DNA from: Bacteroidales bacterium
Lineage (GTDB): Bacteria; Bacteroidota; Bacteroidia; Bacteroidales; UBA10428
DNA: 10,963 nt
Direction of reading: 5' to 3'
Assembly: GCA_016926235.1 (NCBI GenBank)
Contig: JAFGOZ010000401.1
Coordinates: 1 to 10,963 of the forward strand
In this document: positions 1 through 5,751 of the stretch, one piece after another
Numbering within the stretch: position 1 is the stretch's first letter
Layout of the letters: each line of letters starts with the position of its first letter
Made by a program: the position numbers and the translations under genes
The notes under the pieces: generated by a model
Seen by the model: the letters and a program-made list of their open reading frames with translations, nothing else
What the model was told of the DNA's origin: nothing
The model's database searches: none

Positions 1-53
1 ATTGATTTTATTACTGTTGTGTTTGTGTTTTACAAAACATGGGTGTTTCATAA

Positions 54-716
54 CTATTTGATTATTATTTTACCTGTATATATTTTTCCCTCATTATTAC
101 TGTTAACTATCTGATAGAAATACAAGCCCTTTTCAAGATTACCTTTTTCAATAACCAGTTTACCTGATGTAATATTATTAATAATCCTGACTTTAATTCC
201 GGTATAATCAAACAGTATAAAAGAATAATTTTCCGATTTTGGATTGGGGAAATGAATAGTCGCATTCTTACTAAAAGGATTTGGAATACATGACGACACC
301 ATGTCATTTTGACCAAAATAGGTAATCCCCACTTGGTTCTTTTTAATTAAAGTATCAATTGCATAGTGCCCATAATACTCAGTAAGTATAACCCTAAAAG
401 AATCAGCGGAACATTTTCCAATCTTCATATCTAATTTAAATAAACACTTGCAATCACATAAATAACCTGTATCTAATCTGGTTAGGATTATAGTATCGGT
501 GAATATTTTATAAATAAGAAAATGAACTCCACAACAATTGGTTATAATGTTCCCTCGAATCCATAAGGAATCATTATCAAGCAAAAAGTTAATATCCTGT
601 GGATTTCCAGTCGGGGTATCACATTCTTCCCAGGCATAGAGAATAGTATCTGTTATAACTTGTGATTGAGCGTTATAACATAGAAGGGCATATAATAGTA
701 GTATTATTTTTTTCAT
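54..716 (-). CDS. Secreted cysteine-rich protein with T9SS type A sorting domain (paralogue A)
   Basis: 220 residues. I do not recognise a defined function. Residues 1-18 form a Sec signal peptide (Lys-Lys, a Leu/Ile-rich core, then AQSQ). The mature part to about residue 142 is a compact domain with Cys at 32, 61-62 (NCCG), 87/89/91 (CDCKC), 102 and 143, suggesting disulfides or metal binding. I have an impression of similar NCC...CxCxC domains in secreted Bacteroidota proteins, but cannot name the family. From IPNPF (144-148) to the end is a typical T9SS C-terminal sorting domain: a beta-rich stretch with FDYTG, an LEKGLYFYQI-type motif and a basic KIIIK end. Such proteins cross the outer membrane and are usually cleaved and anchored at the surface. 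Cys13 is not a lipobox because Leu precedes it. The ATG at 714-716 immediately precedes the signal peptide. The neighbouring gene at 922-1584 is a close paralogue in the same orientation, 205 bp upstream. Gene and secretion route are solid; the role is open. Confidence 0.85.
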   Translation of the reverse strand: MKKIILLLYALLCYNAQSQVITDTILYAWEECDTPTGNPQDINFLLDNDSLWIRGNIITNCCGVHFLIYKIFTDTIILTRLDTGYLCDCKCLFKLDMKIGKCSADSFRVILTEYYGHYAIDTLIKKNQVGITYFGQNDMVSSCIPNPFSKNATIHFPNPKSENYSFILFDYTGIKVRIINNITSGKLVIEKGNLEKGLYFYQIVNSNNEGKIYTGKIIIK

Positions 717-921
717 CTGTTTATAATTTATTTTTTAAGGTCAGATGGAACATCCACGAAGCTTTTACCTGAGCGGATGACTGTCGTTTATAATCATGCT
801 CGTGTGTGTTAAAAGATTTATCATGGATGTTTCATTTTATAAAGATTTATTTGTTGTGTATTGTATTATTATTTTCATGGTTTATAATTACCCATGATAT
901 CTTTTCTTTATTTATTTCCAT
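717..921. other. Intergenic spacer between the secreted paralogues, with short repeats
   Basis: This 205-bp AT-rich spacer contains three exact direct copies of GTTTATAAT, at 719-727, 786-794 and 880-888. It also holds a short inverted repeat, TCATGG at 875-880 and CCATGA at 892-897, with an 11-base loop. A motif close to CATGGRTGTTTCAT lies at 822-835 (plus), in a diverged inverted form near 743-757, and again at 38-51 next to the stop of paralogue A. I see no TAnnTTTG box on the minus strand that would clearly serve paralogue A, so A may depend on transcription from upstream of paralogue B. No gene is apparent. Confidence 0.5.
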
Positions 922-1584
922 TTATTTAACAATTAATTTTCCTGAATATAAAAACTTTTCATAAGTAAATATTTGAAAATAATACACTCCGTTCATCAAA
1001 TCCCCTCTTTCAATAACCAGATTATTTGTTTGTATATTATTCATTATCCTGACAATTTTTCCGCTACAATCAAAGATTACAATAGTATGATTGTTAAATC
1101 CATCGAAGGGGATAGTAAGTGTTGTTTTTTCACTAAAAGGATTTGGAATACATGTCGCTACCATGTCATTTTGACCAAAATGGGTAATCCCCACATGAGT
1201 CTTTTTAATTAAAGTATCAATTGCATCATACCCAAAAAGTTCAGCAAGGATGATCCTAAAAGAGTCAGCAGTGCAATTTCCGATTTTTTCATTTATTTCG
1301 AATAAACAATAACAGTCGCATAAATATCCGGTGTCCAGTCTTGTTAAAAGAATAGTATCAGTGGATATCTCATAAATAAGAAAATGAAACCCGCAACAAT
1401 TTGCGATTATATCGCCTTCAATCCATAAGGTATCTTTATCTAGAATGAAGTTTAAGTATTGAGAATAGGGATCTCCAATAGGATCATCACATTCTTCCCA
1501 GGCATATAAAATAGTGTCAGTTATAACTTGTGAATGAGCGTTATAACATAGAAGCGCAAGTAATAGTAGTATTATTTTTTTCAT
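922..1584 (-). CDS. Secreted cysteine-rich protein with T9SS type A sorting domain (paralogue B)
   Basis: 220 residues, same architecture as the neighbour at 54-716. There is a signal peptide to about residue 18. The cysteine-rich domain has Cys32, Cys63-64 (NCCG), Cys89/91/93 (CDCYC), Cys104 and Cys145. The T9SS sorting domain runs from IPNPF (146-150) to the LIVK end. By eye, the first ~140 residues match the paralogue at roughly three positions in four, with a three-residue insertion near residue 40; the sorting domain matches at only about two in five. All cysteines of the first domain are kept, and this copy has one extra Cys at 173 inside the sorting domain. It is probably the first gene of a two-gene unit read leftward from a promoter near 1685-1692. 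Function is not recognised. Extracellular or surface location is inferred from the sorting domain. Confidence 0.85.
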   Translation of the reverse strand: MKKIILLLLALLCYNAHSQVITDTILYAWEECDDPIGDPYSQYLNFILDKDTLWIEGDIIANCCGFHFLIYEISTDTILLTRLDTGYLCDCYCLFEINEKIGNCTADSFRIILAELFGYDAIDTLIKKTHVGITHFGQNDMVATCIPNPFSEKTTLTIPFDGFNNHTIVIFDCSGKIVRIMNNIQTNNLVIERGDLMNGVYYFQIFTYEKFLYSGKLIVK

Positions 1585-1684
1585 TGTGATTAACCAATAA
1601 GAAAAACGTGTGCGAAATCTGAATTTTTCTATATTTCATAACAAGAGGTATTAAACTTGCTTCAACTAAAACAACACAGCTCAC

Positions 1685-1692
1685 CAAATATA
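1685..1692 (-). promoter_or_regulatory. Candidate -7 box for the secreted paralogues
   Basis: The minus strand reads TATATTTG here, an exact match to the Bacteroidota -7 consensus TAnnTTTG. Transcription would start near 1678, giving a leader of about 95 nt before paralogue B. I see no good TTTG -33 element at the usual distance, so the call rests on the -7 box and its position in a divergent intergenic region. Confidence 0.4.
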
Positions 1693-1713
1693 TGAAAAAT
1701 AGATGAATATACA

Positions 1714-1721
1714 GTTTAAAC
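1714..1721. promoter_or_regulatory. Candidate operator palindrome GTTTAAAC
   Basis: This perfect 8-bp palindrome lies between the two divergent -7 boxes (1685-1692 minus, 1727-1734 plus), where an autoregulating XRE-type repressor could block both promoters. The palindrome is short and AT-rich and could be chance; a role as operator for the adjacent HTH protein is inference only. Confidence 0.2.
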
Positions 1722-1726
1722 CTTAA

Positions 1727-1734
1727 TAATTTTG
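1727..1734 (+). promoter_or_regulatory. Candidate -7 box for the HTH gene
   Basis: TAATTTTG matches the Bacteroidota TAnnTTTG -7 consensus exactly. It lies 26 bp before the ATG at 1761, giving a predicted leader of about 20 nt. No clear -33 TTTG is visible upstream. Confidence 0.45.
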
Positions 1735-1760
1735 TACTAAACTTCCATTCTTTGTCTAAA

Positions 1761-1994
1761 ATGAAAGCGAAAAGGAATAACAATATTGATCCCCGCCTTC
1801 CTGAAATAGCAAATAGGCTGAAAGAACTCAGGAAGCAGAAGGGTTATACCAGTTATGAAGACTTTGCTATTGAAAATGAATTGGACAGGAAACAATACTG
1901 GCGCATTGAGAATGGATCAAATATTACACTTAAAAGCTTTATCAAAATATTGGATATACACGGGATCTCTCTTAATGAGTTTTATAATTTGTGA
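1761..1994 (+). CDS. Small XRE-family helix-turn-helix DNA-binding protein
   Basis: 77 residues from the ATG at 1761. A TTG at 1752 would add three residues but has nothing to favour it. The protein is essentially one HTH domain. Helix 1 is near 13-27 (LPEIANRLKELRKQKG), helix 2 near 32-39 (YEDFAIEN) and the recognition helix near 42-51 (DRKQYWRIENG, with the characteristic W/IE-x-G pattern of Cro/C1-type regulators). Two closing helices follow at 56-66 and 69-75. There is no effector or dimerisation domain beyond this. It is divergent from the secreted paralogues and ends 8 bp from the convergent waaA stop codon. The likely role is local transcriptional control, possibly of itself and of the divergent genes, but the target is unproven. 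Small orphan HTH proteins of this kind also occur as toxin-antitoxin antitoxins; no partner toxin gene is present here. Confidence 0.8.
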   Translation: MKAKRNNNIDPRLPEIANRLKELRKQKGYTSYEDFAIENELDRKQYWRIENGSNITLKSFIKILDIHGISLNEFYNL

Positions 1995-2002
1995 ATATGT
2001 AG

Positions 2003-3235
2003 CTATTCCTCAAACAAATACCCCAAAATCTTCTCCGTCCCTCCCAAATTAGCCTCTACATATTTTTTTGACCTGGAAGAAGCCAACTGAAGTTGTTCAG
2101 AACTTCCAAAAAGCCTGTCAAGATGCGATTCCAGCTCTTTATAAGAAGATAACGAAAATGCCCCTCCTTCATTTATCAGGTTTACTGCTTCCTGGAATTT
2201 TTGGTAGTTGGGGCCAAAGAGTACCGGCAGGCCAAATGTAGCTGCTTCCAGAATATTGTGTATGCCTTTCCCAAAACCACCGCCGATGTAGGCCACCGTA
2301 CCATATTTATACAGGGAGGACAACATTCCCATGTTATTAACAATTAATACTTTTGCTTCTTTACAGTTTGATTCGTTAGCTTCTGTAAATCTTATGGATG
2401 GAAGCTTTAACTGTTTTTCAATTTGAACAATTTTCTCTTCATGAATCTCATGAGGGGCAATGATCAGTTTTATATCAAAAGATGTATCGTTTATATATTC
2501 CAGCAACAGTTTTTCATCAGGAGGCCAACTGCTACCAGCAATTAGCACCGGTTTATTTTCTTTAAATACTTCAACAACAGGTATTTCCTTTGCCTGCTGC
2601 ACAATGGCCTGAACCCTGTCAAAACGAGTATCGCCGGCTATGGTTACATTATTAATATTATACTGTGCAAGCAATTCTTTTGATTTTTCATTCTGAACAA
2701 AAAGATGTGTGAACTTCAACAAAACATTCCTGTACCATTTTCCCATAGATCTGAAAAATACCTGGTCCTTTCTGAAAATAGCAGAAATACAGTATGTAGG
2801 CACATTTGTTTTTCGAAGAATATTCAGGTAATGATACCAAAACTCATATTTAACAAATATCACATAGGAAGGATTTACAATCCTAATAAAACGTTTAGCT
2901 TTTCTTCTGAAATCAGGTGGGAGGTAAAAAATATAGTCCGCATGCTCATAGTTTTTACGAATTTCATAACCTGAGGGAGAGAAAAAGGTCAGTAGTACCT
3001 TTAATTCAGGTTTTTCATTTTTAATCTTTTCAATCAGAGGACGTCCCTGTTCAAACTCACCCAATGATGCACAATGGATCCAAAAGATTGATTCTCCCGG
3101 TTTAATAGCTGATTCAAGCCGTTTAAAAATATTCTTCCGGCCTTTCTTCCATTGTCTGGCTTTACTATTAAATAGTGATGCAATGCTAATTCCTAAAACA
3201 TAGGATAAAACAGACAGGTTATAAATGATCCTCAT
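2003..3235 (-). CDS. waaA: 3-deoxy-D-manno-octulosonic acid (Kdo) transferase, GT30
   Basis: 410 residues, close to the usual ~420 for WaaA (KdtA). The enzyme transfers Kdo from CMP-Kdo to the lipid A precursor at the cytoplasmic face of the inner membrane. An N-terminal hydrophobic stretch (about 4-23) is the membrane anchor. The N-terminal GT-B domain has CASLGEFEQ (55-63), where Glu60 aligns with the known catalytic Glu, and KYEFW (129-133). GDTRFDRV (201-208) and GSSWPPDE (234-241) mark the transition to the nucleotide-binding domain. That domain has IIAPHEIHEE (258-267), YIGGGFGKGIHNILEA (316-331) and the GLPVLFGPNYQKFQEA stretch (335-350). All expected motifs are intact. It lies 81 bp downstream of ald with no visible terminator, so the two may be co-transcribed. 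kdsB, which makes its substrate, is encoded two genes upstream. Identification is very secure; the number of Kdo residues added cannot be read from sequence. Confidence 0.95.
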   Translation of the reverse strand: MRIIYNLSVLSYVLGISIASLFNSKARQWKKGRKNIFKRLESAIKPGESIFWIHCASLGEFEQGRPLIEKIKNEKPELKVLLTFFSPSGYEIRKNYEHADYIFYLPPDFRRKAKRFIRIVNPSYVIFVKYEFWYHYLNILRKTNVPTYCISAIFRKDQVFFRSMGKWYRNVLLKFTHLFVQNEKSKELLAQYNINNVTIAGDTRFDRVQAIVQQAKEIPVVEVFKENKPVLIAGSSWPPDEKLLLEYINDTSFDIKLIIAPHEIHEEKIVQIEKQLKLPSIRFTEANESNCKEAKVLIVNNMGMLSSLYKYGTVAYIGGGFGKGIHNILEAATFGLPVLFGPNYQKFQEAVNLINEGGAFSLSSYKELESHLDRLFGSSEQLQLASSRSKKYVEANLGGTEKILGYLFEE

Positions 3236-3316
3236 TTAGCAGACGTATTTAAAGCAGTAAAGTTGGTAAAAATAAATGATTGTTGTATCGGGGTAAATTA
3301 AAGGATTTAAACAAAA

Positions 3317-4534
3317 TCAGAAAGCAGCCATCAGCAGGTCGATATCCTTGGTTGGCAATCCTAAATATTGTCCAATGGAATGATTTGTCAATATACCATT
3401 GAATAAATATACACCGTTTCGCAAACCTCTGTTACGTTTAAGTTCCTGCTGCACACCTCCGGCATCTGCAATTTTATGAAGTAAGGGAGCAATAACATTG
3501 CTGAGAGCAATAGATGCAGTGCGGGAAACACGTGATGGAAGGTTTGGCATGCAATAGTGAATTACACCATGTTTCGTAAATACCGGATTCCCACTATCCT
3601 TACACTCAGTAGTCTCAATACAACCACCCTGTCCAAGACTTATATCAACAATTACACTACCTTTTTTCATTTCTTTAACCATATCTTCCGATACATAAAA
3701 ATTTGACTCCTCATCAACCAGTTCTCCAATAAGCACATCGGCAGATCGCAAGGCCTTCTTCAAAACTTTGGGATGGAATATAGAGGTATATAGCCTGTGT
3801 CCGATATTTTCCTGTAATAATCTAAGCTTATGTATTGAGCTGTCAAATACTTTTATGGAAGCCCCTAATCCGAGCGCAGCCCTGATAGCAAACTCTGCAG
3901 CAGTCCCGGCTCCAATTATTACTACTTCTGTTGGTGTAATACCTGTTACTCCACCAAGTAATACGCCTTTTCCCCCATGCTCATTGCTAAGGTACTCAGC
4001 AGCAACCATAATGGAAGTGGCACCGGCAATCGCGCTCATTGAATGAACGACAGGGTACATATCAAATTCATCTTTTACTTTCTCAAAAGCAATGGCAGTG
4101 ACCCTTTTACTTATTAATTTTTGAATAAAATCCTGCGAAAGATAGCTTTTTTGAAGCGCAGAAATAAGGGTTTGATGTTCGGTTAAATGATCTATTTCCT
4201 TAAGTGTTGGAGGTCCAACTTTAAGTATAATATCTGCTTTGTAAAGTTCAGCCCTGGTCTCAACAATACTTCCGCCCAATTCGGAATAATTGGTGTCCGT
4301 ATAATTAGCTGTTTTTCCTGCGCCCTTTTCAATTAACACGTCATGTCCATTCGCGACCAGTAACTCAACAGCTTCAGGTGTAAGGGCTACCCGTTTTTCA
4401 AAATGTTGTGTTTCTTTAGGTATACCAATTACCAGTTGTTTTTTCTTTTTACCTACCTCAAGCATCTCTTCCTGAGGCATAAAACCATTGCGGGCTAATG
4501 AATACTGATCAGATGAATTTCCTTGCTGCACCAT
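3317..4534 (-). CDS. ald: Alanine dehydrogenase family protein with altered active-site position
   Basis: 405 residues. Alanine dehydrogenase interconverts L-alanine and pyruvate plus ammonia using NAD(H). Residues 1-33 are an N-terminal extension containing PQEEMLEV, which I recall from Bacteroidota homologues and which supports the ATG at 4532-4534. The AlaDH/PNT N-domain begins IGIPKET (36-42), with Arg48 and Lys105 at the substrate-binding Arg and Lys positions. The Rossmann domain has VVIIGAGTAAEFA (204-216, GxGxxA rather than GxGxxG) and VFD (Asp231) for the NAD ribose. The C-terminal part has GQGGC (301-305), NLPSRVSRTAS and ALSN. In the Mycobacterium tuberculosis enzyme the corresponding segment is IDQGG with catalytic Asp270; here it reads LGQGG, so the Asp is Gly301. 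The catalytic His (His96 there) appears to be Gln128. The family is secure, but normal alanine dehydrogenase activity is uncertain. A weak -7-like box (TTCGTTTG on the minus strand, 4556-4563) lies just upstream. Confidence 0.85.
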   Translation of the reverse strand: MVQQGNSSDQYSLARNGFMPQEEMLEVGKKKKQLVIGIPKETQHFEKRVALTPEAVELLVANGHDVLIEKGAGKTANYTDTNYSELGGSIVETRAELYKADIILKVGPPTLKEIDHLTEHQTLISALQKSYLSQDFIQKLISKRVTAIAFEKVKDEFDMYPVVHSMSAIAGATSIMVAAEYLSNEHGGKGVLLGGVTGITPTEVVIIGAGTAAEFAIRAALGLGASIKVFDSSIHKLRLLQENIGHRLYTSIFHPKVLKKALRSADVLIGELVDEESNFYVSEDMVKEMKKGSVIVDISLGQGGCIETTECKDSGNPVFTKHGVIHYCMPNLPSRVSRTASIALSNVIAPLLHKIADAGGVQQELKRNRGLRNGVYLFNGILTNHSIGQYLGLPTKDIDLLMAAF

Positions 4535-4660
4535 AAGCTATGCGATATTGAAAAGCAAACGAAGGTAATGATTTTTTTTTAAAATGAGAAAGGATAACCG
4601 GGAAAGAAAAAGATTGAATTTGGTAAAAAATTATATATCAAGAGTATAGTGATAATATTT

Positions 4661-4748
4661 GTAGTCATTTGTAGTCATTTGTAGTCATTTGTAGTCATTT
4701 GTAGTCATTTGTAGTCATTTGTAGTCATTTGTAGTCATTTGTAGTCAT
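4661..4748. repeat. 10-bp tandem repeat array, GTAGTCATTT x 8.8
   Basis: Eight identical, uninterrupted copies of GTAGTCATTT fill 4661-4740 and a partial ninth (GTAGTCAT) ends at 4748. The preceding ATTT (4657-4660) extends the periodicity on the left. The unit is close to one helical turn, so every copy presents the same DNA face. It lies 127 to 214 bp upstream of the ald start. Because the length is not a multiple of three, the repeat cycles through all frames and meets stops (TAG on plus, TGA on minus), so it is not coding. Perfect identity suggests recent expansion or contraction by slippage. Spacer-less 10-bp units rule out CRISPR. Confidence 0.95.
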
Positions 4749-4773
4749 AATAATAATTTAATTTTAAGGTTTT

Positions 4774-4792
4774 TAATGACAATGAATGACAA
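4774..4792. repeat. Two inverted partial copies of the 10-bp unit
   Basis: AATGAC occurs at 4775-4780 and 4785-4790. It is the reverse complement of GTCATT, the core of the array unit, and the two copies are spaced exactly 10 bp apart like the array itself. In single-stranded form they can pair with any of the repeat units about 27 bp away. They could be degenerate inverted copies or chance AT-rich similarity. Confidence 0.45.
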
Positions 4793-4862
4793 CCTATTGA
4801 CTAAAATAAACTATTTATTATCATCATTAAATTCAGATATGATTATAACAACATCACAAAAC

Positions 4863-5612
4863 TTATAATAGTCCTGCCTTTTTTATCTCCTCTAAATCCT
4901 CTGGTGTATCAATACCAATGGTTTCTTCGTTGGTAATACTCACTCTTATTTTGTACCCGTTTTCAACCCATCTAAGCTGTTCCAATGATTCTGCTACCTC
5001 TAAAACGGAAGGGGCCAATTTAGTGAGTTTTTTGAGAATATCCGATCTATACGCATACATACCTATATGCTTATAAAACGTGTGCTTTTTTTCCCATTCC
5101 TCTGATTTAAAATTGCGAACATAGGGTATGGGAGAACGACTGAAATAAATAGCCTCAGAATTACAGTTTAGGATGACTTTAGGTTTATTGGGATTGAAAA
5201 TATCTTCATTTTCATGAATGGGTTTTACCAATGTTGCTATCTCAGTATCGGGAGTTGTAAAGCATTCCATTAATTTCGCAATCTGGCCGGGCTGAATAAA
5301 CGGTTCGTCACCCTGAATGTTAATCACAACGTCTGGAACATTAGTTCCTTCTTTTTCAAGTATCGATAGCACTTCAGCGCATCTGTCGGTACCGCTTCTA
5401 TGATGCTCGGATGTCATAGCCACCCTGCCTCCAAATGCTTTAACTGCTCTTTCAATACGGTCATCATCTGTAGCCACAATTACATGTTCCAATTGCTTAC
5501 TGGCTTGTTCATACACTCTTTGTATCATGGGTTTCCCTCCAATATCTGCAAGAGGCTTCCCGGGGAACCTTGTTGAAGCGTACCGTGCCGGTATTATTCC
5601 TGTATATCTCAT
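4863..5612 (-). CDS. kdsB: 3-deoxy-manno-octulosonate cytidylyltransferase (CMP-Kdo synthetase)
   Basis: 249 residues from the ATG at 5610-5612. A TTG three codons upstream (5619-5621) is possible but unneeded, since MRYTGIIPARYASTR matches the usual family start and length. The enzyme couples CTP and Kdo to give CMP-Kdo and pyrophosphate in the cytoplasm, activating Kdo for WaaA. The nucleotide-binding start is IPARYASTRFPGKPL (7-21). NIQGDEPFI (98-106) holds the metal-ligand Asp102. SRSPIPY (158-164) and KHIGMYAYR (181-189) contribute to sugar binding, and IGIDTPEDLE (232-241) holds the second metal ligand, Asp235. All key residues are present. It is divergent from the sigma-54 activator gene, and the 139 bp between the two start codons must contain both promoters. 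No consensus -7 box is seen on the minus strand; CTAATTTG (revcomp of 5645-5652) is one base short of the spacing. Confidence 0.95.
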   Translation of the reverse strand: MRYTGIIPARYASTRFPGKPLADIGGKPMIQRVYEQASKQLEHVIVATDDDRIERAVKAFGGRVAMTSEHHRSGTDRCAEVLSILEKEGTNVPDVVINIQGDEPFIQPGQIAKLMECFTTPDTEIATLVKPIHENEDIFNPNKPKVILNCNSEAIYFSRSPIPYVRNFKSEEWEKKHTFYKHIGMYAYRSDILKKLTKLAPSVLEVAESLEQLRWVENGYKIRVSITNEETIGIDTPEDLEEIKKAGLL

Positions 5613-5671
5613 TATTAACAATTATTATCATTTTTAATCGACCACAAATTAGTAAAAATCTTAATAAATTG

Positions 5672-5679
5672 TAATTTTG
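5672..5679 (+). promoter_or_regulatory. Candidate -7 box for the sigma-54 activator operon
   Basis: TAATTTTG matches the Bacteroidota -7 consensus exactly. The predicted start near 5686 would give a leader of about 65 nt before the ATG at 5752. It overlaps the TTG at 5677, which argues against translation starting there. An AAGG at 5739-5742, nine bases before the ATG, is a plausible ribosome binding site. A -33 TTTG at the expected distance is not clear. Confidence 0.45.
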
Positions 5680-5751
5680 TCATGTTTTTTAATTTTTTGT
5701 CAGGTTTTTATTCATAATATTGAGAACTATGATAAATTAAGGTTTGTATGC

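Larger units (their letters stand above)
4535..4862. other. 328-bp intergenic region with tandem array
   Basis: This gap lies downstream of kdsB and upstream of ald, both read leftward. It contains the 10-bp array at 4661-4748, two inverted partial copies at 4774-4792, and otherwise AT-rich sequence with a run of nine T at 4572-4580. I see no coding potential: the array has in-frame stops in every frame on both strands, and no hairpin terminator is evident after kdsB. Confidence 0.6.

Noticed and set aside
676..681. Lipobox at Cys13 of the secreted paralogues
   Set aside because: The residue before Cys is Leu, not Gly/Ala/Ser, and a normal signal peptidase I site follows.
1541..1783. Minus-strand open frame of 80 codons across the divergent promoter region
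   Set aside because: It overlaps both the start of paralogue B and the start of the HTH gene, resembles no family, and covers the two promoter boxes.
4661..4748. CRISPR array
   Set aside because: The units are 10 bp, contiguous and identical, with no spacers and no cas genes nearby.
5677..5751. N-terminal extension of the sigma-54 activator from TTG 5677
   Set aside because: It overlaps a consensus -7 box, encodes an unlikely Phe/Cys-rich leader, and the protein has a family-typical start and a ribosome site at ATG 5752.
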